The translations under genes and the position numbers were made by a program. Under the pieces are notes generated by a model. It worked only from the letters and a program-made list of their open reading frames with translations. It did not search any database and was not told the DNA's origin. 64,000 bases of DNA, taken from contig BGKB01000013.1 in NCBI GenBank assembly GCA_003116975.1, forward strand, positions 124,001 to 188,000. The letters run 5' to 3'. Below, piece by piece: positions 20,131 through 31,600 of the stretch. Origin of the DNA: Aurantiochytrium sp. KH105 (Eukaryota > Sar > Bigyra > Thraustochytrida > Thraustochytriidae). The stretch's first letter is position 1, and each line of letters starts with the position of its first letter.

Positions 20131-22203
20131 ATGGGCCTCCCCGTCGAGGAGCTGACCAACCTGGACGGCCTCGAGCTCGGCGCGCAGCTGCACAGGAGTA
20201 ATGAGAATGTCTGCTTTCACGCCAAGTTCCGCGGCGAACCGGCCGTGGTCAAGAGGCTCATCTTGAGCCGCGCAGACAGTCTTGACAAGTTCGAGGAAGA
20301 GGTCCGCATGCTCTTGCGCCCCGAGTACAGGGAGCACATGGTCGTGCCGCTGGCCATTGTACGGTGCCCGCCGCACTACTCGATCGTGCTGCCCCTCATG
20401 GAGAACGGGAGCTTGAGCACGATTATGGCACGCAATGTCTTGCCTCTGGAACTCATCGTGTGCTTTGCCGTCGACGCGGCCCGCGCCCTCGCGGCCTTTC
20501 ACAAGACTGGCTTTGTGCACCGTGACATCAAATCAGCCAACATTCTCGTCGACAGTGCCTGGCGCGCGCGCCTCACCGATCTAGGCTCGGTAGAACGCGC
20601 AGGCGAGCTCGACGACAACGGCCAAATCATCCGCCAAATCACCGACACGGCACGTCTGGCGCAGCCCTCGGGCGGCTTTCACAAGTCCATCATGGATGGC
20701 ACAACACTCGGGTACACCGCGCCCGAAGTCCTGCGCAACAGCCCGGCCATCCAGGCCTCGGACGTGTACGGTCTTGGTATGACTTTTGCCGAAATGCTCA
20801 CGGGCACGCCTCCGTATGTTGGCATGGAAAAGGAGGATGCCGATATGCACACCGTGATGGACGCCTCGTACTCTGAGCATGCCCTTATCATGGCCATCTG
20901 CATGGACCATCTTCGCCCTGGTCTGGTGACGGTTTCCGAAAAGCCTGGCATGCCCGTCGAACTCATTGACCTCATCCGTGAAATGTGGCACCCTAACATT
21001 CTCACGCGGCCTACCGCTGCCGCCGTCGTGGAGCGTCTCGAGGCCATTGCCACGCGCGCCGGCTTTGACCTTGCCTCTGACAACGCCCGTCAAGAGTACG
21101 CTCGCCACGTCGAGGAGGTAAAGCAGGACGGCGGTCAGCAAGGTGTCAATGCCAAGCTCATGGCCGAAGCCATGGGCATGGCTCCGCCTCCTGCTGGCGC
21201 ACAGCAGGGCTACCAAGTCCACGACGTCCCGACTGTGCCGCTGACAAACCCGAACGGCATGGATGTCGACGAAGACGTGGAAATGACGTCTGGCGATGCG
21301 TCGGTCTCTGGGGCCGGCAACCAGGTCAAGTCGAATTCCTCCGTTCTCGTCGGTGCCTTTGCTACCTCGGGGCGCCGCGGCGCTGACAAAATGGAGGACC
21401 GCCATGCGGTCTCTCACTACTCTTTGGGCGATGGTCGAGGCGAGCTTAGCGTGATTACCGTCTTTGATGGTCACGGTGGACCCACGTGCTCGCACTTCGC
21501 CAACACCTACTTGGGCCCTCGCATCGGGGCCCAGCTCGCAATGGGCAACTTCCCGGACGAGGCCGCGCGCAGAGCGACCGTGGCGCGGGAATTCGTTGCC
21601 GTCGATGAGGCCTTCCGCAAGGGCCCCATTGCAGACAAGTCGGGCTGCACGGCGCTGGCGGCCGTGGTTTGGCAGCCTGAAAAGGCCGCACGGCCGAACC
21701 ACATTCGTATGCTTTTTGCCAATGCGGGTGATTGCCGTGCGGTCCTTTGCCGTACCGAGAATGGTGTCGATCGCGCAGTCCGTCTCACGCAAGACCATAA
21801 CGCCGCGAGCGCAAGCGAGCAGGATCGCATCCGCGCTGCGGGCGGCACGATCCAAATGACTCGTGATGGCAAGCTGCGCGTCAATGGTCACATTCAGGTA
21901 ACGCGTGCGCTAGGCGACGCGGCCATGAAGCCGTATGGTGTCACAGCGGAGCCCGAAATCTTCGAGTACAGCTTTGACGCCACCGGAGGCGACGACTTTA
22001 TCATTCTCGCCACCGACGGCGTCTGGGATACCCTTTCCGATGAAGCAGCTTGCCTTGCTGTGCGCAATACTGCCAAGGAGTGTGGTCTTGCTGCCAAGCG
22101 GATCGGCGGTGACGCGCTGAATGCAGGAAGTTCTGATAACATCTCGGTGGTGGTGATTTTCCTCAAAAATTTCAACCAACACCAAGACGTGATCTATGTT
22201 TAG
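20131..22203 (+). CDS. Protein kinase-PP2C phosphatase fusion
   Basis: 690 residues, single exon, with two opposed activities. Kinase domain (about 10-310): Lys41 in AVVKRL, HRDIKSAN catalytic loop (130-137), DLG in place of DFG (150-152), APE (197-199). The glycine loop is poor (ELGAQLHRSNEN), which may weaken ATP binding. PP2C domain (about 405-690): MEDRH (421-425), FDGHGG (445-450), GCTALAAVVW, DHNAAS, VTRALGD, LATDGVWD and SSDNISVVV, so all metal-binding acidic motifs are present. The linker (about 335-400) is Gln/Gly/Asp-rich. The same order, kinase then PP2C, is known in plants (for example Arabidopsis At2g40860), so this looks like a conserved fusion rather than an artefact. Substrates are unknown. 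Confidence 0.93.
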   Translation: MGLPVEELTNLDGLELGAQLHRSNENVCFHAKFRGEPAVVKRLILSRADSLDKFEEEVRMLLRPEYREHMVVPLAIVRCPPHYSIVLPLMENGSLSTIMARNVLPLELIVCFAVDAARALAAFHKTGFVHRDIKSANILVDSAWRARLTDLGSVERAGELDDNGQIIRQITDTARLAQPSGGFHKSIMDGTTLGYTAPEVLRNSPAIQASDVYGLGMTFAEMLTGTPPYVGMEKEDADMHTVMDASYSEHALIMAICMDHLRPGLVTVSEKPGMPVELIDLIREMWHPNILTRPTAAAVVERLEAIATRAGFDLASDNARQEYARHVEEVKQDGGQQGVNAKLMAEAMGMAPPPAGAQQGYQVHDVPTVPLTNPNGMDVDEDVEMTSGDASVSGAGNQVKSNSSVLVGAFATSGRRGADKMEDRHAVSHYSLGDGRGELSVITVFDGHGGPTCSHFANTYLGPRIGAQLAMGNFPDEAARRATVAREFVAVDEAFRKGPIADKSGCTALAAVVWQPEKAARPNHIRMLFANAGDCRAVLCRTENGVDRAVRLTQDHNAASASEQDRIRAAGGTIQMTRDGKLRVNGHIQVTRALGDAAMKPYGVTAEPEIFEYSFDATGGDDFIILATDGVWDTLSDEAACLAVRNTAKECGLAAKRIGGDALNAGSSDNISVVVIFLKNFNQHQDVIYV

Positions 22204-22648
22204 AACAACTATGCCTAGCGTAGCAAAGATGATTGCACCGGTAGACCGGTTTACCTTAGGAAATGATAGACAATTTAGCCATAGCCACGATCTGGATTTG
22301 TCTGTAAATGTTGAATTTTCTTGGCTCTGTCAGTGAGTGAGTGTTCTTGTTTGCGCAGCCTTTTTGCCTCGGCTTTATCTTTTGGCGAGCGAGGCCGGTA
22401 ACATACGCGCAGCGAACTAGAGCATGCACCATCCCCAGATGCATTTCAATGCTAAGAATTCTCGATGCCAGATTATATGCAAGAAGTCGGCGTGGAGCGG
22501 AGGTAAAAGGAACGAATACTTTGAATATCGATAAATGTCGAAAAGAAAACGCAAGACAAAACGAGAATGAAAAAAGAAAACACAAGAATGTTGAAATTCA
22601 CAATGTGGGAGGTCGGTCGATGGATTTAATTGAAAAGAAGAGCCCCGT
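22204..22648. other. Convergent 3' intergenic region
   Basis: 445 bases between two convergent stops. A/T-richer than the genes and suitable for two 3' ends. Nothing else supported. Confidence 0.5.
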
Positions 22649-23893
22649 TTACACCTTTGATTCCTCGACATCTGCTGCTGTGGTAGCCATGAGCGCCTTT
22701 GCCACACTGCCTTGCGCGGACTGCCCACCTTGCGTGCTGCTCGCCATCGAGTCAACGCGCTCAAGAATCTGATCAAATTCGTCAAATCTGGCAGCCTCCG
22801 ATTTTGTGGGCGTTCGCAAAGATCCTGGTGGGCTGTCAGGGTATTTGTCGAAGTTTGAAGTGTCTGTCTCGTCAGCGACGGTTGGGACGTACGAGGCCTG
22901 TACGCGACCCTCAAATATAGCCTTGAAGTCGGTGGCACTGAACCATTTGCTACGTGTGATGTCAAGCACGCCGTTCTTGAGGCATCCGATACGCTTGGTG
23001 AGATCAGCTTGCAAAAGCTTTTTGATAAGCGCCGTGGCGTTTGGATCCATGTACGTGGGGTAATCCACGACACCATGCAAAATGCGCTGGTAAATCCCAA
23101 TGGATGACTCTGCGTAAAAGGGAGGGCAACCAACCAACATTTCATAAATGAGCACTCCGAGCGCCCACCAGTCAACGGGGCAACCGTGACCCTTGCTTTG
23201 AATGATTTCTGGGGCAAGGTACTCTGGCGTACCGCAGAGCGTAAAAGTGCGATCCTTGATCTTCTTGGCGAAACCAAAGTCGGCAATTTTGAGGTAGCCG
23301 GTACGCGTGATGAGCAGATTTTCCGGCTTGAGGTCCCGGTATGCAATGCCAAGATGGTGTAAATAGCCAAACGCTAGGACGACTTGACTCGCGAAGAAAT
23401 TAGCTTCCGAGTTTTGTACGCTTCCCTCGTTACGCAAGTAAGTAAAGAGCTCGCCGCCCGGTACATATTCGAGTACCATAAAAATGCGTGATTCATCCTG
23501 GAAAAAGGTCGTCATGTTCACGATAAAGGGATGATCAAGCTCGTTCAGCAGCAAGACTTCATTTTTCACATGTTCCACCTGTTTGAGTCGGAGAATTTCC
23601 GTCTTTTTCAGCGTTTTCATTGCGTAGACGCGGCTGACCTTTGACTCATCTTCCTCGTGGCCAGTGTACTCGACAAGGCGCACTCGACCAAAGGTACCTG
23701 TGCCGAGCGTTGTTCCATCAACAAAGTCGGATGCTTTGGCGCCAATGAGCTTGCTTCCCTGGTGCTGCGTGTATCCATCAACGCCAAGCGATGAAGCGGC
23801 TTGGCTGCCCTGGGTGATGCTGAAGCCATCAACACCTGTGCCTCCTGCGCCGCTGCCTCGCGAGGAGCCAAGGACCTTGCGAATCGACTGCAT
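22649..23893 (-). CDS. cAMP-dependent protein kinase catalytic subunit-like AGC kinase
   Basis: 414 residues from the ATG at 23893. Signs of PKA/PKG: glycine loop LGTGTFGRV (about 63-71), YAMK with Lys93, YRDLKPENLL (the PKA-type Tyr in place of His), ADFGFAKK, activation segment TLCGTPEYLAPEII carrying the conserved phospho-Thr, and the C-lobe tail SNFDKYPD. Two differences from animal PKA-C: a charged insert (about 13 residues, GHEEDESKVSR) between beta strands 2 and 3, and a C-terminus that runs on through Ser/Gln/Ala-rich sequence without the terminal FxxF hydrophobic motif. The frame is open upstream to 24001 but without an ATG, so 23893 is the best single-exon start. A splice-donor-like AAG/GTGAGT on this strand near 24207 leaves room for an upstream exon. 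Confidence 0.9.
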   Translation of the reverse strand: MQSIRKVLGSSRGSGAGGTGVDGFSITQGSQAASSLGVDGYTQHQGSKLIGAKASDFVDGTTLGTGTFGRVRLVEYTGHEEDESKVSRVYAMKTLKKTEILRLKQVEHVKNEVLLLNELDHPFIVNMTTFFQDESRIFMVLEYVPGGELFTYLRNEGSVQNSEANFFASQVVLAFGYLHHLGIAYRDLKPENLLITRTGYLKIADFGFAKKIKDRTFTLCGTPEYLAPEIIQSKGHGCPVDWWALGVLIYEMLVGCPPFYAESSIGIYQRILHGVVDYPTYMDPNATALIKKLLQADLTKRIGCLKNGVLDITRSKWFSATDFKAIFEGRVQASYVPTVADETDTSNFDKYPDSPPGSLRTPTKSEAARFDEFDQILERVDSMASSTQGGQSAQGSVAKALMATTAADVEESKV

Positions 23894-25527
23894 GCTCAAG
23901 GCTTGAATGTGTCGACAACCTAATGCGCCGAGAGACTGCGGCGCGTCGCGATCGATAGGTTGTGTACGCCCTCTTGGTGCGCGCAGGCGTAGCAGCCGCA
24001 AAGGCGCTCACGCAGCCGCGTGAAGCGAGTCAGGACCCCTCGGTGCCCGGGACCAAGCGCTGTAAGACTGCTTTGCCCGCGGTCTGCCCCTTGGCAACCA
24101 ACCCTCACCATGCGCAATGATTGCCCAGGATCTCAATGTCAATCGAGGTGTGTGCTTACGGCGCGGTGCCGCGCTGAGAGCTTGTAGTTCCCGTACAGAG
24201 CACTCACCTTTTGTTGTACAGTAACCCGAGTCCAATTTGTCCACTTTTGGAATCTGAACTCCGCGCTGAGAAGCTACAGCAAAGTCACTTGGGCCGCTTG
24301 CTCCATTGGGCACCGTGTATCGAGCTATTTCGAACGGAATTATCCCGTCTTTAGCTTGCTTGGGCTTATTTCTCTCCCCCTTTCCGATGCTACGTTGGTC
24401 GCACGCACATGCAATGCCACTGTAGGCTTTTTCTCCGCATCCAAGGCTTGGTTTTCTTTTTTTTAAACACTCTTACTTTTGCAGCCATCTGCCTCACTAT
24501 CAACACGAATGACTTTGTTGTAACAATAAGACGAGGCCTACGCTTTCCCCTCCCCTCCCCACCTCCTCCCCCTCTTTCTCACGAAATTGCCATGCGCTCG
24601 CAAGTGGTGCGTGTGGCTCGCACGAGAAGGCGGCTGGACCCCCGCCGCCAGAGGCATTGGTGGTAGATGTGGCCCGGACAAGCGATCCGACCTGGACTAC
24701 CGCGCTCCCCTGCTCCCCCATGGACTCTCTCTAATGAGCCTATTATCCACTCACCAACCAACCGCCCGCCTCTGTAGCAGTAACGTACACCGGCGGCTGG
24801 CAGCTGCGACTCGAACTCGGAGCCAAAGTTGCTCAACGGATGGGTGTGCGAAAGCTGGGGGTGCGCGCAGGGGGTGCGCGGTCGGCCCCGATTTCGGGGC
24901 CAAACGGAACGTTTGAGCTCTTCATCCATCATCTCCAGGCGGAAGCGACTCACAGTCAGTCGAAGAGTGACGAGGCAGGTCCGCTTCGCGCTGAGACGGA
25001 CGACGGCGCGGCGCTCGCTCCGGCCGCAAGCGTCCCCGTCTCTGCGCAACGAGCCGCGACGGAGTCTTGGGATTTCACTTGGTCTTCGCGAGGCCGTCAT
25101 TTCGTCTCGTCGCGAATCGTTTCGTCTTCAGCTCATCGTCCCGCGCGTTATCGTTGTTGCGTACTACTGCCGCGAGCGACTGACCATACAGAGCGCCAAG
25201 AGGGAAGCTAGCGTTTTGAAGAATTGGAAAAAGCAGAGAGCGAGTGATTTCGTTCGCTCTCGGCGTCGAATTTTGCCTCCCGTCTTTGCGGACCGAGAGG
25301 GCCACGAATTGGTCGCCGTGGGTTGGGTTTCATTCTGACTTTCCCGGTCCATTCACCACGAAACATCACGCCTTGCTTTTTCCTTGCTTTGGTTTTCACT
25401 TTGATTTGGTCACGGGATCGATCACATCCGGCCTATATCAACACCAACCTTGTTCGGATCGAAACGCTGCAATATTTTACAGGGCATTTCTTGGGTGTCC
25501 AGAGTGTGAATCTTTGTGGACTGCAAG
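23894..25527. other. Divergent 1.6-kb intergenic region
   Basis: Lies between two genes transcribed away from each other. A consensus donor-like site (AAG/GTGAGT, minus strand, 24202-24210) could belong to a 5' exon of the kinase gene, but I could not define that exon. No other coding frame is convincing. Confidence 0.45.
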
Positions 25528-26004
25528 ATGAGTGGATATGCGAGCAGATATGCAGATCGAAACGCGACAGCGGCTCGCGACTGGGCGGCAGAGCGACAGG
25601 CCAAGATCGAGCGCGCAAAGCGCCTTCGCGAGGAAAGAAAACGAGGCACCGTCACCGAAGACTGCACATTTGCACCACAACGCTTCAACAATGTCGAACC
25701 GAACGTTGGCTCGAGTCGCATGGGCCCAGCGTCAGAGTACTCTCAGGATTACATTAGCAACTTTCATTACGCCCCGGCGCATGAATCGCCGCGGGACGAA
25801 ACAAGCGTACCTCTGTATGCACTCAATCGTAAAATGAGCGCAGGAAGTGTGAGCAGCAAAGGTAGCGTCGATAGCTTTGGTCTTAATCATGCACCAGCGC
25901 CCCGAATGGGCCGCATGAGCCATGCCGGCCATGCCATCGTCTCGCAACACCATCCGCACCAAATGCAGGACCAACATGCAAATCAACATCAGCAACAACA
26001 TCAA

Positions 26005-26048
<44 letters not shown>

Positions 26049-28089
26049 GCAGCGTCAATATCAATCAAGATACCAGCATCGCGACTACCAACCCCAGTTA
26101 CAAACTCACTCGAACCAGCATCACCAGCACTATCAGCAACAATACGACCAATATCAGAATCCTTCCCAGTACGCTCCTTCGATTCAAACGGGAGGGACCG
26201 AGTATGAGCGCAAGAGCTCGTCTCCGCGGTTTGATGCTCTTGCCAGCGAGGTGCACCGCCATGGGCATCAAGGGCCGGCTTCTGAGTCAAGGAACGGCAA
26301 TGACCTGTCGAGCAACTATGCTTCTCAGAACATGAACAACGGAAACAACTGGGGCGCGAGCAGGAACGAGAATACCTTTTCTGACCTTTCGTACGAATTT
26401 GCGTCAACCTCATCTCCTCACATGGGCAATCAGCGTCAACGCAGCCGTAATCAACTCGAACATGACACGGAGGCAAGCTCGCATCATCATTCCCATCATG
26501 GTTATGAACCTAGTGAGGCGCATGCGCAGCATTACCACAAGACGCAGCAACCCCCCTCCTCGGCCTCATCTGCGTCCTCTTCGAACTCGATCGAGCCGTC
26601 GCAGAGCGCAGAGCAATATCTAGGTGGCGCAAGTCGCTTGGTGCTACTGAAAAATAAGCTAGCAAGTCCAAGTGCAACGCGTCGCCGTCCTTCTTCGCGA
26701 ACGACAAGCGGTGGACCACTGTCCTCTCGCGCACGTATGGCAGCTACAATCCCCGCGACCTCAGCGCCACGAAGCGCGGATGTTTGTACACGCCAATCAG
26801 GGTGCACGTGCTCGCAGTGCGGCGCTCACGCGGACCTGCACAACACTGCGGGCTCAACAAGTCATTTTCAGGGGGCCAAGCCTGAGTCGCAAAACCATCC
26901 TCGAGGGAATTCGAAGAAGAAGGCCACCACAAGACCTCCATGGAACGACGATTTTGCTGCAGCAACGCCACCGGAACCTGAAGTCGACCTGGATCAGCAT
27001 GACACGTTCGTAGGAAGAGGAGGAGGAGGAGCAACTGCAGCAGAAACGATGGAAACGCGCGAACCTCGAGCCAGACCTGCACGCAGGTCTGCGAGCCGGC
27101 GCCGTGCAGAATGGCGAGGTCCGCTTGATGATACTCCGGAGAGTCGCGATAGCCCGGAGCCACAAAGTGCGCGAAAGCAGCCCAGTCATGAGCAAATTTC
27201 CGTGAACGAGATGCGCCGTGAGCTGCGTGGTGATGGCGCCGACTTTATCCAGCAAATGCACAATCAAAAGCCGAAAGCAAGTGCTGCAGCCAGTGCCTCA
27301 CGCGGTGGACAGTACCCCATGCAGCGCGCAAATCCCCGGCAGCATCAACGTTCCGCCTACGAGCAACCTGAGGAAAGACGTATGCCTGCCCAGCAATCGC
27401 ATCAGTCTGCCATGGATCAGTCTGCAGCGCAAGCGCCCTACCGTGGGATGTTTGTCCCAGGAAATAACGACGAGCCTGTTTCCTTGGAGGAGATGCCTGC
27501 GGTGGCAAGCGGTAATGCTCCGACGGGCGAGGAGATTCCAGAGTACGCACCTTCAGAGCCACTTTACCCATGCTCGAGCTGTGGACGCAAATTTCGCAAG
27601 CCAACGCTTGAAAAGCATAGCAAGGTCTGCAAAAAGGTCTTTAAGCAAAAACGCGAGGCCTTTGACACCACGCAGGCACGCCTCAAGGGTGTTATGCAGA
27701 ACCCAGATGATGCTCGCGTCGTCAAGTCGGCGTTGAGCAAGGGTGCATCCCGCGCGGGTGCCGCGCGCGCCTCGTCGGGTGCCACGAAGAAGAGCGGCGG
27801 CAACAAGTGGAAGAAGCAATCGCAGGCGCTGCGCGAGGCGATGAAGTACAACAAGATTCTTGCCAAGGCGAAAGCCGATGGCAAGGATATTTCCTCCGTT
27901 CCGCCTCCGCCCACAAGTCAGGATGATAGTGATCTCGTGCCTTGCCCTCACTGTGGGCGTACTTTCAACGAGAAAGCGGCGGAACGACACATTCCGCGAT
28001 GCAAGGACACGAAAGCAAAGCCGACACGTCTGGTTCGGGGCGGAGGCAAGAATGCCGCAGCACGGCCGCGGGGCGGCATGCGAAGGTGA
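25528..28089 (+). CDS. ZC2HC1-family C2HC zinc-finger protein
   Basis: 853 residues from the ATG at 25528. Residues 1-50 are a charged helix ending in TFAPQRF. The middle 600 residues are disordered, with long Gln/His-rich tracts (about 150-215). Two C2HC zinc fingers lie near the C-terminus: YPCSSCGRKFRKPTLEKH with SKVCKK (about 684-707), and VPCPHCGRTFNEKAAERH with IPRCKD (about 808-831). These fingers match the ZC2HC1A/B/C family, whose members are found in ciliated eukaryotes and whose function is poorly known. A third C-x2-C (CTCSQCGAH, near 428-436) is incomplete. The tail is basic (RPRGGMRR). Family call rests on the fingers; the rest is lineage-specific. Confidence 0.85.
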
Positions 28090-28194
28090 ATTGGATCGAA
28101 GAGCTCGCGTTTCACGCAACGCGGATCGTCGCTCGCAGAGCAACACGTGCCCATCTTATGCACCCGTTCCCTCTTTCCCTTCACGCCAAAGAGA

Positions 28195-28503
28195 TGTTGA
28201 ACAACCAATATCAGCCTGGATACTTTGACACAGACGCTCTTATTAGCGAAAATGGTGACGTCATCGCTGTCTGCGGCATTTCTGTACTTGATGGCTCCGG
28301 GTTCGACAAAGAAGAGCAAATTTCATATAAAACACATTTTTTCCACTCTTTCTCTCGAATCAAGCTTCAGTCTTCACATTTCAATACTGGGTGGGACCTG
28401 GACACGCAAGAACAGCGGGGGCAAGTCCTTGCGCGAGGTCCCGCGCGCAAGGACGAGGTCCCGCACGGTTTCAATGTTAAATACCACATTTTCCGCATTG
28501 CAT
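28195..28503 (-). pseudogene. Decayed copy of the 3' end of the SLC12 gene
   Basis: This stretch aligns with 28504-28740, which holds the last codons and 3' flank of the adjacent cotransporter gene. Shared landmarks include TTGAC-CAGACGCT, ATTCCACT/TTCCACTC-TTCTC, AA-CAACGGGAGGAAGTCCTTGCG/AACAGCGGGGGCAAGTCC, and TTTCAATGT. Copy A has about 50 extra bases near 28278-28330 and about 20 near 28440-28460. Read on the minus strand, the homologous part still begins like the cotransporter tail (NAENVVFNIETVRDLV compared with NTRNAAIYIENLRVLT) but then diverges and does not continue upstream into more of the gene. It is a partial tandem duplication in decay, with no sign of function. Confidence 0.75.
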
Positions 28504-28624
28504 TGTGAGCAATCAATGTCAACCGAGAAATTTGACTCAGACGCTGGTAGTAGCGACGACGGTGATGCCATTGCCGCCTGCTCGCCCAAGAAAAGCACAT
28601 TTATTCCACTCCTTCTCCCTCGGA

Positions 28625-31600
28625 TCAAATTTCAGTCGTCACGATTGGATCAATATTGGAACCTGGGCACGCCAAAACAACGGGAGGAAGTCCTTGCGTG
28701 AGGACCCGCAGGTTTTCAATGTATATTGCCGCATTGCGCGTATTGATTCGCGAGTGACTTGGGGGCCGCGGAAGTGGTAAGAACACGACGCATGCTTTGT
28801 TCCCGCTGTGTTCCTGCACCATTGCATTGAGCTCAGCACAATGCTCGAGCTCCGTGAGGGGATGTGTGCGAGGATTCCGACGAACCCTGCGGAGCGCGCT
28901 GTGGCTGGAAGAGACTGGACCGAGATCTTCAAGCTGGTTCTGGGCGCTGTCGATTGCGGCTGAAGAAGAGTTACCAACGTCGGCAAAGTCATCATCTTCG
29001 GCAAGGGCTGTGTGTTCCTCGAAGAGCGCCGCGCCAACTGCGGGCAAAACAAGAATCTCGGCCTCAACACGAATCGCCCGGAGGAGCTTTCGAAGGGTTT
29101 CGTATGCCTGAAACGCGCTTCGTTTGGCCTCATCGGAACCTCTTGCGTGTGTCACGCTAGGGCATGCCGCAATGACGCGTAACTTGGTATGATCTTCCCA
29201 AATGTTGCAGCGGTGAAGACCAAAAGCTAATTGCATCTGTAGCGCAAGAGTCCCGGATGGATCATTCCAATCGGATTCGTCCGTGGACCACAAATCGATG
29301 GTTGTCAACCGATCCAACTCGTCGTCCTCAAGGGTCTCTTCACGAATCGGTGTGCCCTGCAAGGATGAAGGGAACGAAAAGCTTTGCGCAGTTCGCACGC
29401 GTGCACCATCGTCGCTCTCATTCACATCATCGGCAGCCTCCTCGTCCAACTCGCTGCTTTCCCCAAGATGGTACGGAACATCGACGGTATCATCGAGATG
29501 AGCACGTTGTGCCTCTTCGTTGGTTTCAATGTCGATTTCCAAGGCGCTGCCATCGTGCACCACGTCATTGTTGATTTCAATTTCATCGTGTGCATCTTGT
29601 GCGCGTGCTCCTGGAAAACAAAGGCCAAGGGAAGATGCAGGCGAGGAACGAAATGGAAACCTACTCGACCGACGGTGCCCTGCGGCGTCGCGACGTCGCT
29701 TACACTCCATGATGAGATTCTTGTCAAGCCGATCAAAGTGCTCGGCGACAAGAAGGTTCTTTTCGAGCACGAGAATGTCTGCCAGGGTCTCGCAAAAGTT
29801 AACTTTGGCCTCCGCATCTGTCTCCGCCTCTGCATCCTCTGCAAAGGTGTCGACGAGATGATTGATTTCGTCGAGCATAGCGGAGGCTTTGGTGTCACTG
29901 AATGAGATGGAGGAGGTATACTGTGACGACAACGGTCGTGGCGATGAGGTGGGCGGCAAGTCCGAGTTTGTCGAGAACGTAGCGCCCTGTGCAGAAGGCG
30001 CCATTGTATTGTCAACAATTGCATTATTGCCTAAATGCTGCGCGGCTGCGGATGTGTGAGAAAAGCTCGCGGCTGCGGACGAAGAAGGAGATGGCCCCGA
30101 GCTTGAGGTGCTTTGAAAAGCCTGAATGCAAACTGTGTTTGGGCGCAAGCCGCCAAGGCCGGCGCTCATGAGCAGACTGCGCATCCCGCTAACGAGAGAG
30201 GGCGCGAGGACGACCTCGTGAAAAGCTTTTGCGCCAGTTTGCGCGAAAAAGTCTACCCAGAGCTGCTTAAGCCTCTCACACGCGAGAGCGAAGTCAGGCA
30301 TCTCGGCGAGGACACCTTTTTCAGGCTGTCGCGCAATGAGAACGTTACCAACGACGTAAAGACCGCCTTTTTTGAGATTGTTGCAGAAGTTGAGCAAGGC
30401 AAATTGTCCTTTGGGGTAGCGCGGTAAGAAGAGTACAGAGGGCCGCCAAAACTTGGGATGGCTTCGACGCAGGTCCAGACGCAGCAAGTACTTGCGAACC
30501 TGGTGGTAGATGAGAGCCTGTGAAACGTCGCCCCAGGGGGTCACAGGGGCAGTCACATGTACGTAATAAGCGAGACCAGCGAGCATGCAAAATGCGAGCA
30601 TGCCTTGCTGCGGGGATGTAATGAAGATGATAAAGAGAGCGGATAGTGCGCCTGCGAGCGCCGTGTGCCATGAAAAGTAAGCGAAACGCGGACGAAAGTT
30701 TGGCGCGCTGGTCATGCGTAGGGCAAAGCACGCGAGATTGAGGAAAATGTAGACGAGCAGGACGCAGTCCGTGACGAGCGCAGCGATGGCGTCGAGGCGG
30801 CCGTACAAGAGACAAATTTGGGCGACAGCCCAACACAGCCCGAGGGCGACCTGCGGCTCGTCCTCCCGAGCCGACCCTTGCTTGAAGGGCGCGAGGAGAG
30901 GCAAGAGGCCATCCCGAGCCAGCGACTGGAGTAGGCGAGCTGACCCCTGTATGTTGCCAAGAGCGGACGATAGCGAGCAAGTGAGGATACCGACGATGAT
31001 GAAACCGGGGACGACGCATTCGTCTTTGAAGATGGTGCGATTCTCCTTGAGCGTCTGTCGGGGAAGCGTTAGCGCAAAGACACAGATGAGCAAAAGGTAG
31101 AGGGACACGGTGAAGGCGATCGCTCGCAAGGTCCCGGGGCCGATTGAGGCTGCCGGATCCCGAAGCTTGCCCGAGGACCCCGCGCCTGCAGTAATACCGG
31201 TGAACGCAGGGAAAATAATCACAAAAACGCTGAGAAATGACTGTCCTGCGTCCACGTTTGAGGTTGATGTGGAAGGTTCGGGGACTGGGAGGGGAGACGA
31301 AAAGTTGAACCAAAAGTTTTCCATGAATCGCGACATTGAAGGTTTGGCTTCCCCCCCCGGCACAAAGAGTAAGCTGGCGATGCCGAGCACAACACTGGCC
31401 ATCATGACTCCAGTAATAAGATTGGTGAGTTTACCCATGGCAGTGCCGACGGTGGACGCAGCAGCCGTGAGCACGAGCAGTGTAAGACTGGCAATGAGTG
31501 TGCTGAGGTGCGCGCGGTTTTCAACAAAGGTAGTGCAGTTTTCAGCATCCTCGTCGCAGAGGAAAGAATTCACAAAGGTCTCGGCAAAAGCAATGAGACT

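Noticed and set aside
18995-20520. Frames of 344 and 408 codons on the minus strand
   Set aside because: They cross CCT and GAGGC repeats, giving poly-Glu/poly-Arg runs, and overlap the real kinase-PP2C gene on the other strand.
20581-21891. 436-codon antisense frame
   Set aside because: It lies wholly inside the kinase-PP2C coding sequence and is a G/C third-position shadow.
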